Assembly (NCBI RefSeq): GCF_020215665.1
Contig: NZ_CP084061.1
Span: 3,132,001 to 3,196,000 of the forward strand
Direction: 5' to 3'
DNA length: 64,000 nt
DNA from: Blautia parvula
Lineage (GTDB): Bacteria; Bacillota; Clostridia; Lachnospirales; Lachnospiraceae
In this document: positions 24,728 through 34,339 of the stretch, in pieces
Position numbering within the stretch: the first letter of the stretch is position 1
Layout of the letters: each line of letters starts with the position of its first letter
Position numbers and translations under genes: made by a program
Notes under the pieces: model-generated
The model's database searches: none
Seen by the model: only the letters and a program-made list of their open reading frames with translations
Told to the model about the DNA's origin: nothing

Positions 24728-27700
24728 TTACGGGGCAGCCTGCTGCACAGCCAATCCCTTCTGTAATTCCACGGAATAAATATACTTCTCCGTCACTTTC
24801 CTTCCCGTCACCCGTTCCAAGGCCTCCGCATAGTAATCAAGCTGGACCCTGTACTTCTCGATCAGATCACTTCCGTCTCTGCGGCGCACCCTGTCTGTTT
24901 TGTAATCCACAAGTACAATGCTGTCCCCCTCGTAGAAGAAGGCATCAATGATTCCCTGTACCAGAACACGCTCCTCCTCCGGGTATTCCTCCTTCAGCCT
25001 GTCCGCTGCAATCTCCATGACAAAGGGCTGTTCCCGATACAGCGATCCACGGGTCTGGGCTTCTGCCATGCGTCTGCCAATGGAGGAAGCGGCAAACTGA
25101 TACACATCACGGGGAGAAACCGTGCGGCGGATCTCACTGTCAATCCTGTGTTCAGACTCCAGAGCCAAAAGCTGCTCCTCCGCCTCTTCTGCAGACCCGG
25201 CTTTTGAAAAGTCAAGGCACTCGAATACCCTGTGGTATGCGGTACCTCTTCCGGCTCCTGTCAGTCCTTCCTCGCGTTTTTCAATAAAGGACGGGATATA
25301 GGGTATCATCTCCTCCTCTTCTTCATACCAGGAAGTACTCTCCTCGTCTTCCATGTGCAGCCGCTTCACCTCGGATACCGTGACCTTTGCAGGAATCTTG
25401 TCCCGGTCCGGATAAGGATAAGAATAGGTAAAACGCTCCTCGATCTGTTCCCTGACCTTTTCATCCCAGACTGCGGCTGTATCAAATTCCAGAATTTCCT
25501 GCTTTTTCATCTTCTGTATCATTCTGGTCTCCGCTTCCTCCAGTGTAAGCTTTGTGGGTGAGATCACCTGTATATGGAAACCGGCCTCGTCATCGTGGAG
25601 CGGATTTAAAACATAGGGGCGTTTCTCATAGGAGAGGTACACCTCATCCATACAGCGGTGCCTTGCAAGGGCAGGGAAAATCCAGTCCAGATAACAGCGG
25701 GCTTTTGCCAGCCTGCCGTAAGATATCCTGCGCTCCTCCTGTTTTTTCAGGGGTTCTAAGGCAGTCAGCCGCTTTTCCAGCCTGGAGGTACTTCCGGTGA
25801 GGATCAGTTTTTCCTTGGCGCGGGTCAGCGCCACATAGAGAATACGCAGTTCCTCTCCCAGATTCTCAATCTGTATCTGGCGCTGCACTGCTTTTTTCAG
25901 AAGAGTCGGCGTTTTGGTGCGCAGCTCTGCATCCACCCAGTCGGCGCCCACTCCCAGATCAGGGTGCATGGCAAGGGATGCCCTGGCATCCTGCTGGTTG
26001 AACTGTTTTCCCATGCCGGAGACAAAGACCACCGGAAATTCCAGACCCTTGCTCTTGTGGATACTCATAATCTTCACTGTATCTTCATTTTCGGAAAGAA
26101 TGTTCGCCTCCCCGAAATCCACCTGGTATTTCTGCAGATTCTCTATATACCTGACAAAGTTAAAGAGACCCCGATAGCTGGTACTCTCATAATCCCTGGC
26201 CTTCTGAAGAAGCATCAGCAGGTTGGCCTTCTGCTGTTCCCCGGAAGCTCCTGCCTGTATATAGTCAAAGAGTCCTGTCCTGTCATAGATCTCCCACAGC
26301 AGTTCATGCATGGGTGTGTAGGGAACTTTCTTCCGGATACTCTCATACAGCTCCAGGAAACGGCCTGCCTTCTCCCCGGTCTGCCTGTCCTGGGCATTAT
26401 CCGATTCACACAGACTTTCCGCCGCCAGAAGTGACTGATACATGCCGGCTTTCTCCATCTCTCTGCCCACGCATTTTACACGGGCCAGCTCCTCCATGGA
26501 AAATCCGCCCGGCAGGTTGTGAAGCGCTCCGGTAAACGGAATGTCCTGCAGCGGATTGTCCAGAATGCGCAGATAGTTCAAAACGGTCATAACCTCTGAG
26601 GCGGAAAAATATCCCGTCTTTGTCGTCACACTGGCCGGAATCCCCTGGGCATTCAAAACGCGTTTAAAAGTCTCCGACCAGCCGGAAAGGGTTCTGAGCA
26701 GTACCACACAGTCTCCAAACCTGGCCGGGCGGTACTGTCCCGTGGTTTTGTCAAGAACAGGATAGGAACCCACCAGCTCCTGAATCCTTGCGGCAGCGGC
26801 TCTGGCCTCCAGCTCCTGTACATTTTCACCGGACTCCATAACCTTCCACTCTTCCTCATCTGTCTCCACCAGGATCAGTTCCGTATCCGCCGCCGAGTTC
26901 TGTCGCTTCTCTGCCGCATCCGATCCACCATCCTGCTGGTTCTCTGACGCATCCGGTTCCCCATCCTGTCCCGCCGGATACGGAGGAAAAGATGCACCCG
27001 GATACAGCGCCGCTGCATCATCGTACTCCACTTTTCCAAGCGCTTCCCCCATGATCTGATAGAAAAGGAAATTCACCCCGTCCAGCACTTCCTTCCGGCT
27101 TCGGAAATTTTTGTGCAGGTCGATTCTAAGGCATTTCCCTCCGGCTGTGGAATAAGTTTTGAATTTTTCCATAAACAGATCCGGTCTTGCAAGACGGAAA
27201 CGGTAGATGCTCTGTTTCACGTCCCCTACCATGAAAATATTGTTGTTTCCTTCCTCCATCTTAGACACAGCGTTTAAAAGCTTTTCCTGTACAAAGTTGC
27301 TGTCCTGGTATTCATCTATCATGACCTCAGCAAATCTGTCCGCCAGTTCCTTTGCCGCCTGAGTCCGCTTATCCTTCTCCCCGGAATGGTCCACCAGGAT
27401 CTTCAGGGCAAAATGTTCCAGATCCGAAAAGTCCAGTATATTTTTCTCCCTCTTCTTCTCTGCAAACGCCCGGGCAAACGCAAGCGTCAGATCAATGAGC
27501 ACCCCAACCGGACCTCCCGCCATACGCACATACTCCGCCGCGTCCTCCAGAGAGAGGGCAAAATACTGTTCCTTCAGTTCACCCAACAGGTCTTTTACCT
27601 GCTGCCGCAGATTCTTTGTTAGCTCCTTTGCCTCCTCTGAGACCTGGGGGTCCTTTTTTGCCGCAAGCCTTGCAAAGGAAAGACCGGAAAAAAGTTTCTG

Positions 27701-28510
27701 CCATTCCTCAAAGGAATCCGTCTGCAGCAGTTTCTGCACAAATATCCTGTCAGATTCCAGGGCATTTTCATAATAATAAGGTCCGCCCTCTCCTCTGGCT
27801 GTCTCCAGCGCCGCGTCTGCCAGATTCATGGCCTCCTGCAGGCTTTTTCTGATATCCTCTTTGATCATCTGCATCCATCCGGCCTGTTCCAGTTCCTCCA
27901 CGAAAGAAATACTGTAAGCCTCCTTACAGGACAAAAGCCATTCCTCAGGATACGGATAGCTGACAGAAAAGGCATAGAGGTGCTTTATCATATCCTCGAT
28001 CCCCTCATCCGTCTTCCCGGTGGAAAAACACTCCACAAACTGCAGAAATTCCGGCTCTTTCCTGTCGTACGCATCGTTAAGTACCTGGGCAGCCACATCC
28101 CCCTGCATCAGGCGAAGCTCACCCTCCTCCGCCATACGATAAGAAGGGTCCAGATCAATGAGATGAAAATAATTTTTCACCACATAGGAACAGAAGCTGT
28201 CAATGGTGGTGATCTGCGCGTGGTGAAGCAGTGTGCTCTGCCTCTGCAGATGCTCATTGTCCTCATCCTCCGCAAGCTTTTTTTCAATTGCCAGCCGGAT
28301 ACGTTCCCGCATCTCCCCCGCAGCCGCCCGGGTAAAAGTCACGATCAGCAGCCTGTCAATATCCACCGGATGCACCGGATCCGTGACCATGGAAATAATA
28401 CGCTCCACAAGCACAGCCGTCTTGCCGCTTCCCGCCGCTGCACTGACCAGTATGTTGCAGTCTCTGGAATCGATCACCTTCTGCTGCTCTGTTGTCCACA
28501 TCACTCCCAT
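24728..28510 (-). CDS. addA: ATP-dependent helicase/nuclease subunit A
   Basis: 1260 residues, normal for AddA. The UvrD-type helicase motifs are present: Q-motif and Walker A (WTTEQQKVIDSRDCNILVSAAAGSGKTA), motif II (VMIDEYQDSNFVQE), QSIYRFRLARPDLF, motif V/VI region (MSIHKSKGLEFPVVF, LRILYVALTRAKEKL). The C-terminal RecB-family nuclease has the GIIDAFFYEGDSIVLVDYKTD core with the D-Y-K catalytic set. With AddB it processes double-strand breaks for recombination at Chi-like sites. It starts 3 bases after addB on the same strand. An Asp/Gln/Gly-rich insertion near residue 510 (about 40 residues) looks like a species-specific loop. Confidence 0.97.
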   Translation of the reverse strand: MGVMWTTEQQKVIDSRDCNILVSAAAGSGKTAVLVERIISMVTDPVHPVDIDRLLIVTFTRAAAGEMRERIRLAIEKKLAEDEDNEHLQRQSTLLHHAQITTIDSFCSYVVKNYFHLIDLDPSYRMAEEGELRLMQGDVAAQVLNDAYDRKEPEFLQFVECFSTGKTDEGIEDMIKHLYAFSVSYPYPEEWLLSCKEAYSISFVEELEQAGWMQMIKEDIRKSLQEAMNLADAALETARGEGGPYYYENALESDRIFVQKLLQTDSFEEWQKLFSGLSFARLAAKKDPQVSEEAKELTKNLRQQVKDLLGELKEQYFALSLEDAAEYVRMAGGPVGVLIDLTLAFARAFAEKKREKNILDFSDLEHFALKILVDHSGEKDKRTQAAKELADRFAEVMIDEYQDSNFVQEKLLNAVSKMEEGNNNIFMVGDVKQSIYRFRLARPDLFMEKFKTYSTAGGKCLRIDLHKNFRSRKEVLDGVNFLFYQIMGEALGKVEYDDAAALYPGASFPPYPAGQDGEPDASENQQDGGSDAAEKRQNSAADTELILVETDEEEWKVMESGENVQELEARAAAARIQELVGSYPVLDKTTGQYRPARFGDCVVLLRTLSGWSETFKRVLNAQGIPASVTTKTGYFSASEVMTVLNYLRILDNPLQDIPFTGALHNLPGGFSMEELARVKCVGREMEKAGMYQSLLAAESLCESDNAQDRQTGEKAGRFLELYESIRKKVPYTPMHELLWEIYDRTGLFDYIQAGASGEQQKANLLMLLQKARDYESTSYRGLFNFVRYIENLQKYQVDFGEANILSENEDTVKIMSIHKSKGLEFPVVFVSGMGKQFNQQDARASLAMHPDLGVGADWVDAELRTKTPTLLKKAVQRQIQIENLGEELRILYVALTRAKEKLILTGSTSRLEKRLTALEPLKKQEERRISYGRLAKARCYLDWIFPALARHRCMDEVYLSYEKRPYVLNPLHDDEAGFHIQVISPTKLTLEEAETRMIQKMKKQEILEFDTAAVWDEKVREQIEERFTYSYPYPDRDKIPAKVTVSEVKRLHMEDEESTSWYEEEEEMIPYIPSFIEKREEGLTGAGRGTAYHRVFECLDFSKAGSAEEAEEQLLALESEHRIDSEIRRTVSPRDVYQFAASSIGRRMAEAQTRGSLYREQPFVMEIAADRLKEEYPEEERVLVQGIIDAFFYEGDSIVLVDYKTDRVRRRDGSDLIEKYRVQLDYYAEALERVTGRKVTEKYIYSVELQKGLAVQQAAP

Positions 28511-28513
28511 TTT

Positions 28514-31500
28514 TTACACCTCCTTATCCACAGGGTCTTCAGACTTTTCCCCGTCTTTCATTCTGCCCCATATCTCCTCCGGCTTCAGAGGATTCAGTCT
28601 GCGGTAGTGGTATCCCGCGGTTTTCTCGTCAAACCCGCAGGCACCTTTATAAGGACAATACTGACACGCATTTCGCTTTCCCATCTCATAAGGCTGAGTC
28701 TCAGCCTCCCCTGCTAAAATCCTGCGGCCGATCTCCTTCATCTTCTGGTTTACATAATTCGATATCAGACGGAACTGCTCCGGGCTGACCGCACTGGAAT
28801 TCCGTGACAGGCTTCCGTCCTTGTTGATGGTCACCGGAACACAGAGGGATGAGGTACCGTTTGCGCTCAGGTTTTCATCCAGCTTTTCCAGCACACCCCT
28901 GTCTGAGGAGGCCAGGCCGTTCATGCGCAGCTCCTTCAAAATGCGGCGGTTCAGCGCCTCCGGGTCCTCCTCCTCCACTTTCTCAACCACAGGGTCTTTG
29001 ATATTATAGTAAAAAATACCTGCAGGCACCACCTGCTTATCCGGATGGTTCCTCTGCTCCAGCTCCATAGCTGCGTTCATATACAGCACAAGCTGAAGCT
29101 GCAGGCCGTGATACAGAGCCAGCAGGTCAAAGGAGGTATTTCCTGACTTATAGTCAATGACCTTCACCAGAACCTTGTCCTCCTCCTCGCAGGTATCCAC
29201 CCGGTCAATTCTGCCCAGGAGTTTCATTTTCTCCTCCTTTGACAGGGCAATGTTGATACTCTCCAGAGAATCTGCCATGGCAAAAGAGACCTCGAAACGG
29301 CTGGGCGTGAACGCTCCCTGCTCCATCTGCTTTGTCAAAGCCCAGATGGTGCGCTTCATCATCCTTTTTACCCGGCTGACCATGTATTCATTTCTGGCAC
29401 TGCTTTTCAGCACGGTATTTCCGTAGTAAGAAACTACCTCCTCCACACAGTCTTCTGCCATCTCATCCATCTGAACCTCATCAAGAGCAGTCCACGAAAG
29501 ACCGCGCTGGTGCATTTTTTTTGCAAAACTCTCAAGGCCGCTGTGCAGTACATTTCCCATATCCATGGGGCTGAATTCATATCTGGCCCGCTCTTTTAAT
29601 TCCAGACCGTACGCCATAAAATGGGCACAGGCACACTGGGCAAACAATTCCAGACGGGTGGCGCTGTTCTCCAGGGTGGTGCCATAGAGTGCTCTTGCCA
29701 CACTTCTTCCGATCTCATCCTCAGGATTGACGCGGAAAGCTCCTTCCACCATATTCTCCATGGTCTGTTTCCAGGCATCCTGCTTCTGGTACCAGGAAAA
29801 AAGCTCCTTCCAGAGCAAAGAAGGCTCACGTTCCAGAATTTCCTTAAATCCCCACGCCAGATACGCAAGCGCGCTTTTGGGATTTTCCACTTCCCAGACA
29901 GCATCCTCGGACGGCCGTTCCAGAACAAGCGCCGGAAACAGCTTCTTGACTGCACCGATCAAAAAGGACTGGGTCATGGGTTCCCCTCCGTCGTCGGCTC
30001 TGCTGTAGGAGAGATACAGTTTATCGGATGGCTTTGTCATATTCAGGTACAGATAGAACCTCTGGGTGTACAGATTTTCCCGGTAGGTGGGCGCCAGGGC
30101 AACAGAGGAAGCCTTTAAATCCTCCCGATTCAAATCTGACAGGATCTTGCCTGCAGCGTCCTCTCTTGGAATTTTCCCGTCATTTACACCCACAAAGAAA
30201 AGCACCCGGATATCCTTAAGCCTGGTCCTCTCCATATCACCCACGAGCACCTGGTCGGAACTGGGCGGAATGATGCCGATCTTCACTTCGGAAAGGCCTG
30301 CCTCCAAAAGCTCCTTGAACTCCCGGAGGCTTACTTTCTCCTCCCCCAGAACCTCTGTCATCTTGTCAAAAAGGTCCATGACCATAGGGTAGATCTGCTC
30401 ATATTCTTTTGCCCTGTCCATGGCGTTTTCTTTTGCGAACTCTTTTCCGCTTCTGTCCAGTTTTTCCTGGATACCACAGGCAGTGATAAATTCATAGAAT
30501 GCCAGGACGCGTTCCCGGACAGTCCCTTTTCTTGTCTTCATCTGTTCTGTAAACGGCGCCAGGGTCTCCATGAGCTGCTGCCGTATCCTGTCAATCTCAG
30601 GAACCTCCTCCGGCCTTTCCCCGCGGTAGTGGAGCACCCACTCCTCCTGCCATTTGCGGAACCCCCGGATTCCCATGCCAAGCACATAATTTTCCAGCCG
30701 GTCCATATCCCGGCAGGGCAGATCCAGCAGTCCGCAGCGCAGCAGCCGAAAAACACTCTCATAACTGTAATTTTCCAGAAGCATATCCACAGCCGAGCGG
30801 AGAAATTCCACAAAAGGATTCATGAATACAGACTTCTTCTGGTCTATGAAACAGGGGATATCAAACTTATCAAAGGCCCTTGCCGCATGGTCCGCATAGG
30901 TCTCCATATCTCCTGTGATCACTGCGAAATCCCGGCATCTGTATCCTTCCTCCCGCATCAGACGGCGTATCATAAGAGCTGTCTCCTCCATCTCCCGGGC
31001 CGGGTTTCTGCTCTCCCGGATATGAACTGCCTGCTGTTCTTCTGTATAGACTTCCTTTCTGAACCGGAACAGATTCCGTTCCAGAAATGCCATAGGCTTA
31101 TTAGCTGAAAATCTTCCGTTTTCTTTTACCCATGTCTCCTCGATCTGACTGCCCGCCGCCCCCGCAAGTTTACATAACTTAGCCACTGTTTCCCTGCTCA
31201 GATGAAAGAGATGGTGGGGGCTGCCCGGGCGATAGGGGTCCAGACGGTCATCCATGGTGACGGTCACGTACATGGTCTCACACAGAGGGAGAATCCGCTC
31301 CAAAAGCTGTAACTGAATAGGGGTAAAACCCGTATAGCCGTCCAGGACCATCACGCTCCCTGCCAGCTTTCCGGACTGCCCTGCCACCCTTCCCAGCACC
31401 TCCAGCACCTCCTCCTGGGTGATAAAATTCCCTTCCAGGTAATCAAAAAATCCCTGATACAGCACAGAGATATCTTTCAGCTTGTAATACAGCTCCGGCT

Positions 31501-31945
31501 TGTTTTTCGCATAGTCCAGCATAAGGTCCATATCCTCTTTTGTGACCTCATACTGCTTCAGCTCTGACACCATGGATTTCATCTGGGAAATATAGCCCTG
31601 CTTTTTCATTTTCTCTCCCAGGATCTTCAGTTCCTTTTTCTTCTCCTGGGATACCTTGCGAAGCACCAGGCTTTTTCCCGTCTCTTCCAGGACCTGCGCG
31701 CAGGATTCCCCTGTCTCCTCCAGAACGCGGTAGGCAAGGCGCTCAAAACTCAGGACATCTATGTTCAGAATCCCCTTTTTGGGGTGCATCATTACAAGCT
31801 CTTTCTGCGTCTGCATGGTAAACTGCTCCGGAACCAGCACCAGATACTGCCGTCCGGGATGCTCCATGGATTCCTGTATGATCTTCTGATAAATATAGTG
31901 CGATTTCCCGGCCCCTGAAGCGCCGAATATAAAATGCAGCGGCAT
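28514..31945 (-). CDS. addB: ATP-dependent helicase/deoxyribonuclease subunit B
   Basis: 1143 residues, normal for AddB. The N-terminus has a nucleotide-binding loop (FIFGASGAGKSHYIYQKI). The C-terminal nuclease has VKVIDYKSGNTSFDL. The four cysteines of the AddB iron-sulfur cluster are visible: one in the region FAQCACAHFMAYGLEL, and three in CQYCPYKGACGF near the end. It forms the AddAB recombination complex and is cotranscribed with addA. Confidence 0.97.
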   Translation of the reverse strand: MPLHFIFGASGAGKSHYIYQKIIQESMEHPGRQYLVLVPEQFTMQTQKELVMMHPKKGILNIDVLSFERLAYRVLEETGESCAQVLEETGKSLVLRKVSQEKKKELKILGEKMKKQGYISQMKSMVSELKQYEVTKEDMDLMLDYAKNKPELYYKLKDISVLYQGFFDYLEGNFITQEEVLEVLGRVAGQSGKLAGSVMVLDGYTGFTPIQLQLLERILPLCETMYVTVTMDDRLDPYRPGSPHHLFHLSRETVAKLCKLAGAAGSQIEETWVKENGRFSANKPMAFLERNLFRFRKEVYTEEQQAVHIRESRNPAREMEETALMIRRLMREEGYRCRDFAVITGDMETYADHAARAFDKFDIPCFIDQKKSVFMNPFVEFLRSAVDMLLENYSYESVFRLLRCGLLDLPCRDMDRLENYVLGMGIRGFRKWQEEWVLHYRGERPEEVPEIDRIRQQLMETLAPFTEQMKTRKGTVRERVLAFYEFITACGIQEKLDRSGKEFAKENAMDRAKEYEQIYPMVMDLFDKMTEVLGEEKVSLREFKELLEAGLSEVKIGIIPPSSDQVLVGDMERTRLKDIRVLFFVGVNDGKIPREDAAGKILSDLNREDLKASSVALAPTYRENLYTQRFYLYLNMTKPSDKLYLSYSRADDGGEPMTQSFLIGAVKKLFPALVLERPSEDAVWEVENPKSALAYLAWGFKEILEREPSLLWKELFSWYQKQDAWKQTMENMVEGAFRVNPEDEIGRSVARALYGTTLENSATRLELFAQCACAHFMAYGLELKERARYEFSPMDMGNVLHSGLESFAKKMHQRGLSWTALDEVQMDEMAEDCVEEVVSYYGNTVLKSSARNEYMVSRVKRMMKRTIWALTKQMEQGAFTPSRFEVSFAMADSLESINIALSKEEKMKLLGRIDRVDTCEEEDKVLVKVIDYKSGNTSFDLLALYHGLQLQLVLYMNAAMELEQRNHPDKQVVPAGIFYYNIKDPVVEKVEEEDPEALNRRILKELRMNGLASSDRGVLEKLDENLSANGTSSLCVPVTINKDGSLSRNSSAVSPEQFRLISNYVNQKMKEIGRRILAGEAETQPYEMGKRNACQYCPYKGACGFDEKTAGYHYRRLNPLKPEEIWGRMKDGEKSEDPVDKEV

Positions 31946-31959
31946 GGATTCCCTCCTTA

Positions 31960-32775
31960 TTATTCTTTCAAGAAAAATTTCTCTATCACTTCTTCGACTC
32001 CGTCCTCATCATTGCTGCGGACTGTGATATAGTCAGCCACATCTTTTACCTTTTCCTGGGCATTTGCCATAGCTGCCCCAAGGCCTGCAAACTGTATCAT
32101 GGAAATGTCGTTATATCCGTCCCCGCAGCACACCATCTCCTCCCTGGATATGCCCAGAAGCTTCAGCAGCTTTTCCAGACAGTAGGCCTTGTCCACATTT
32201 TTAGGCGTTGCCTCCAGGAAAAACGGCTCTGAACGGAATATCTGGGCCTCATGGAGATACTCCTCAGCCAGAAGCGGCTCAATTCTCTCCAACTCATCCG
32301 GCTCTCCTGTGAGAAGACATTTATTCACCGGAAAGTTTACATAATTAGGAAAATCCTGTCTGTAACAGATGGGCAGTCCTGTGATCCTTGACTCTGTCTC
32401 CATATAGATATCCGGCGTTGTCCCGGCAATGATCTGCTCCTCTTCATATGTGATGATCCCTACCTCATGGCGCACTGCGCTGCGGTAGAGCTTTCTGGGC
32501 ATTCCCAGAGGAAGGGTCTTGGAATAAATGCACTCCTTTGTCTTCCAGTTCACGATCCTGGCGCCGTTAAAGGCCAGCACATAACTGCCGTATTTATCAA
32601 ACTCCAGTTCATCTGCCACCGGCGCGATCCCCCTTGTGGGCCGCCCGGAAGCAATGGCCACCAGGGTGCCCTGCTCCTGCAGTTTCTTTATAGCTGCTTT
32701 TGTCCTCGGTGTCACTTTTTTCTCTGTATTGGTAACTGTGCCGTCAATGTCCAGCACAAGCAATCGGTACTTCAT
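31960..32775 (-). CDS. HAD-superfamily phosphatase, Cof type
   Basis: 271 residues. Motif I LVLDIDGTVTNTEKKV, motif II region AIASGRPTRG, a Cof-type C2 cap, and motif IV CCGDGYNDISMI. Enzymes of this type remove phosphate from sugar phosphates, pyridoxal phosphate or FMN; the substrate cannot be told. It lies 14 bp upstream of addB on the same strand, so it probably leads an operon with addBA. Confidence 0.92.
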   Translation of the reverse strand: MKYRLLVLDIDGTVTNTEKKVTPRTKAAIKKLQEQGTLVAIASGRPTRGIAPVADELEFDKYGSYVLAFNGARIVNWKTKECIYSKTLPLGMPRKLYRSAVRHEVGIITYEEEQIIAGTTPDIYMETESRITGLPICYRQDFPNYVNFPVNKCLLTGEPDELERIEPLLAEEYLHEAQIFRSEPFFLEATPKNVDKAYCLEKLLKLLGISREEMVCCGDGYNDISMIQFAGLGAAMANAQEKVKDVADYITVRSNDEDGVEEVIEKFFLKE

Positions 32776-32903
32776 ATTTCTCCTGCCTCCTTAGCGACAA
32801 AAATTGTCTTTGTCTGCAACCAGTGTATCACAAAACGGGGGCGGAACCAACCTTGTTTTTCTGTTGGTGTATACTGAATAAATACTTTCCTACTATAGAA
32901 AAG

Positions 32904-32928
32904 GGCCGCCGGCACACTGCCGGCAGCC
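32904..32928 (-). terminator. Terminator of the arabinoside operon
   Basis: On the minus strand GGC and GCCGGCA pair with TGCCGGC and GCC (one internal mismatch, 3-base loop), followed by CTTTTC. It lies 13 bp after the symporter stop codon. Confidence 0.8.
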
Positions 32929-32940
32929 TGGTTACACACA

Positions 32941-34326
32941 TTATGATTCCAATGCTGTTTCGTTCATACGAACCGCTGCTTTCCTCTCTTCCAGTTCCTT
33001 CTTGATCGTTCCGTACCCTTTGTCCAGCTTATAGAAATGAAGCAGAATCATACACGCCGCATTGCAGAGAATAGGAAGCCCCACAAAAGCCGCAATGATA
33101 GCTGTCTGCGCTGCCGGAGACTGCACCGCCGCGGTCCCGTCATAACCGCCCGAGGACAGAAGCCATGCCACGATGGCAGACGCGGATGCAGAGGCCACCT
33201 TATTCACAAAACCACTGACAGCCGCCTGGGTGCCCGCAAGGTTCTTTTTGAATTTCCACTCGCCATAGTCCACCACATCTGCCAGCATGGAATAATACAT
33301 GGTGGTACGGAACCCGTTCCCAAGACCTGCCAGCAGAATTCCGGCGTAGATGACAGATGTATTTCCGCCTGAGATTCCCACAAGTATAAATCCGAGAATC
33401 CCCACCAAGGTTCCGAACTGGGTGATATCTTTCTTACCGAATCTTTTATTTGCCACAGGGGAGAGCAGCATGGTGAGAATAGGGGCAATGGTCATAATAC
33501 TGATGGCAGCACTTGTCTGCATTTCATTTCCCACAATGTATTTAAAATAGTAAGCAATGGCTGCGAACATGCCAAGATATCCCACAAAGAGAAAGTAGGT
33601 ATCACCAGCCATGAGCAGATAGGGTTTATTCTGCATCAGACATTTAAAGTCATGGAAGACGCTTGTTTTCTTCACCACCTGTGGTGCCGGATTCACTTCC
33701 CGGATACTGGCAACACAGATCAGCAGAATAATGACCACGATCACACCGAAGACAAGGTTTGTCCTGAAATATCCCTTCACCACATTGTCTCCCCCCAGCT
33801 TTGCGATCAGAAACAAGGCCATAGAAGCTGATGTCAGGGAGCCAAGGCTTGAAAAGATACTTCTGGATGTAGCGATATTGGTCCGCTCAATGGGATCAGC
33901 ACTCAGAGTAGGCAGAATGGAAGCCATGGGAATGTTCACCAGGGTATATCCAAAAGAAAATAACATATAGGTGAAATAAGCCCACGCCAGCTTGCCCGTT
34001 GTCCCAAAGTCCGGGGCAGTAAACAGAAGGATCATGCCGATTGCCAGAACCGGCGCACCGGCCAGCATCCAGGGCCTGTTTCTTCCCATCCTGGTGTTCG
34101 TCTTGTCTATCAGAGTTCCAACCATATAATCAGTGAACGCGTCAAAGAATTTTGTGATCAGAAACATAAATCCCGCTGCCGCCGCACTGATGCCTGCCAC
34201 ATCGGTATAATAGATCAGCAGATATGTATTCACCATCAGATATGCCAGGTTACAGGCATAATCCGAAATCCCAAACCCAATCCTCTGCCTCCATAAAAAT
34301 GCCTTGCTGTATGTTTTCCCGTTCAT
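32941..34326 (-). CDS. GPH-family sugar:cation symporter
   Basis: 461 residues with about 12 membrane helices. The family pattern is clear: FGISDYACNLAYLMVNTYLLIYYTDVAGI, then FDAFTDYMVGTLIDKTNTRMGRNRPWMLAGAP (the G-R-x-R-P-W motif after helix 2). GPH members (XynB, UidB, MelB type) move pentosides, glucuronides or galactosides with Na+ or H+. It lies 13 bp downstream of the GH51 arabinofuranosidase, so it probably imports arabinose-containing oligosaccharides. It is the last gene before a terminator. Confidence 0.93.
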   Translation of the reverse strand: MNGKTYSKAFLWRQRIGFGISDYACNLAYLMVNTYLLIYYTDVAGISAAAAGFMFLITKFFDAFTDYMVGTLIDKTNTRMGRNRPWMLAGAPVLAIGMILLFTAPDFGTTGKLAWAYFTYMLFSFGYTLVNIPMASILPTLSADPIERTNIATSRSIFSSLGSLTSASMALFLIAKLGGDNVVKGYFRTNLVFGVIVVIILLICVASIREVNPAPQVVKKTSVFHDFKCLMQNKPYLLMAGDTYFLFVGYLGMFAAIAYYFKYIVGNEMQTSAAISIMTIAPILTMLLSPVANKRFGKKDITQFGTLVGILGFILVGISGGNTSVIYAGILLAGLGNGFRTTMYYSMLADVVDYGEWKFKKNLAGTQAAVSGFVNKVASASASAIVAWLLSSGGYDGTAAVQSPAAQTAIIAAFVGLPILCNAACMILLHFYKLDKGYGTIKKELEERKAAVRMNETALES

Positions 34327-34339
34327 TTTCTTTCTCCTC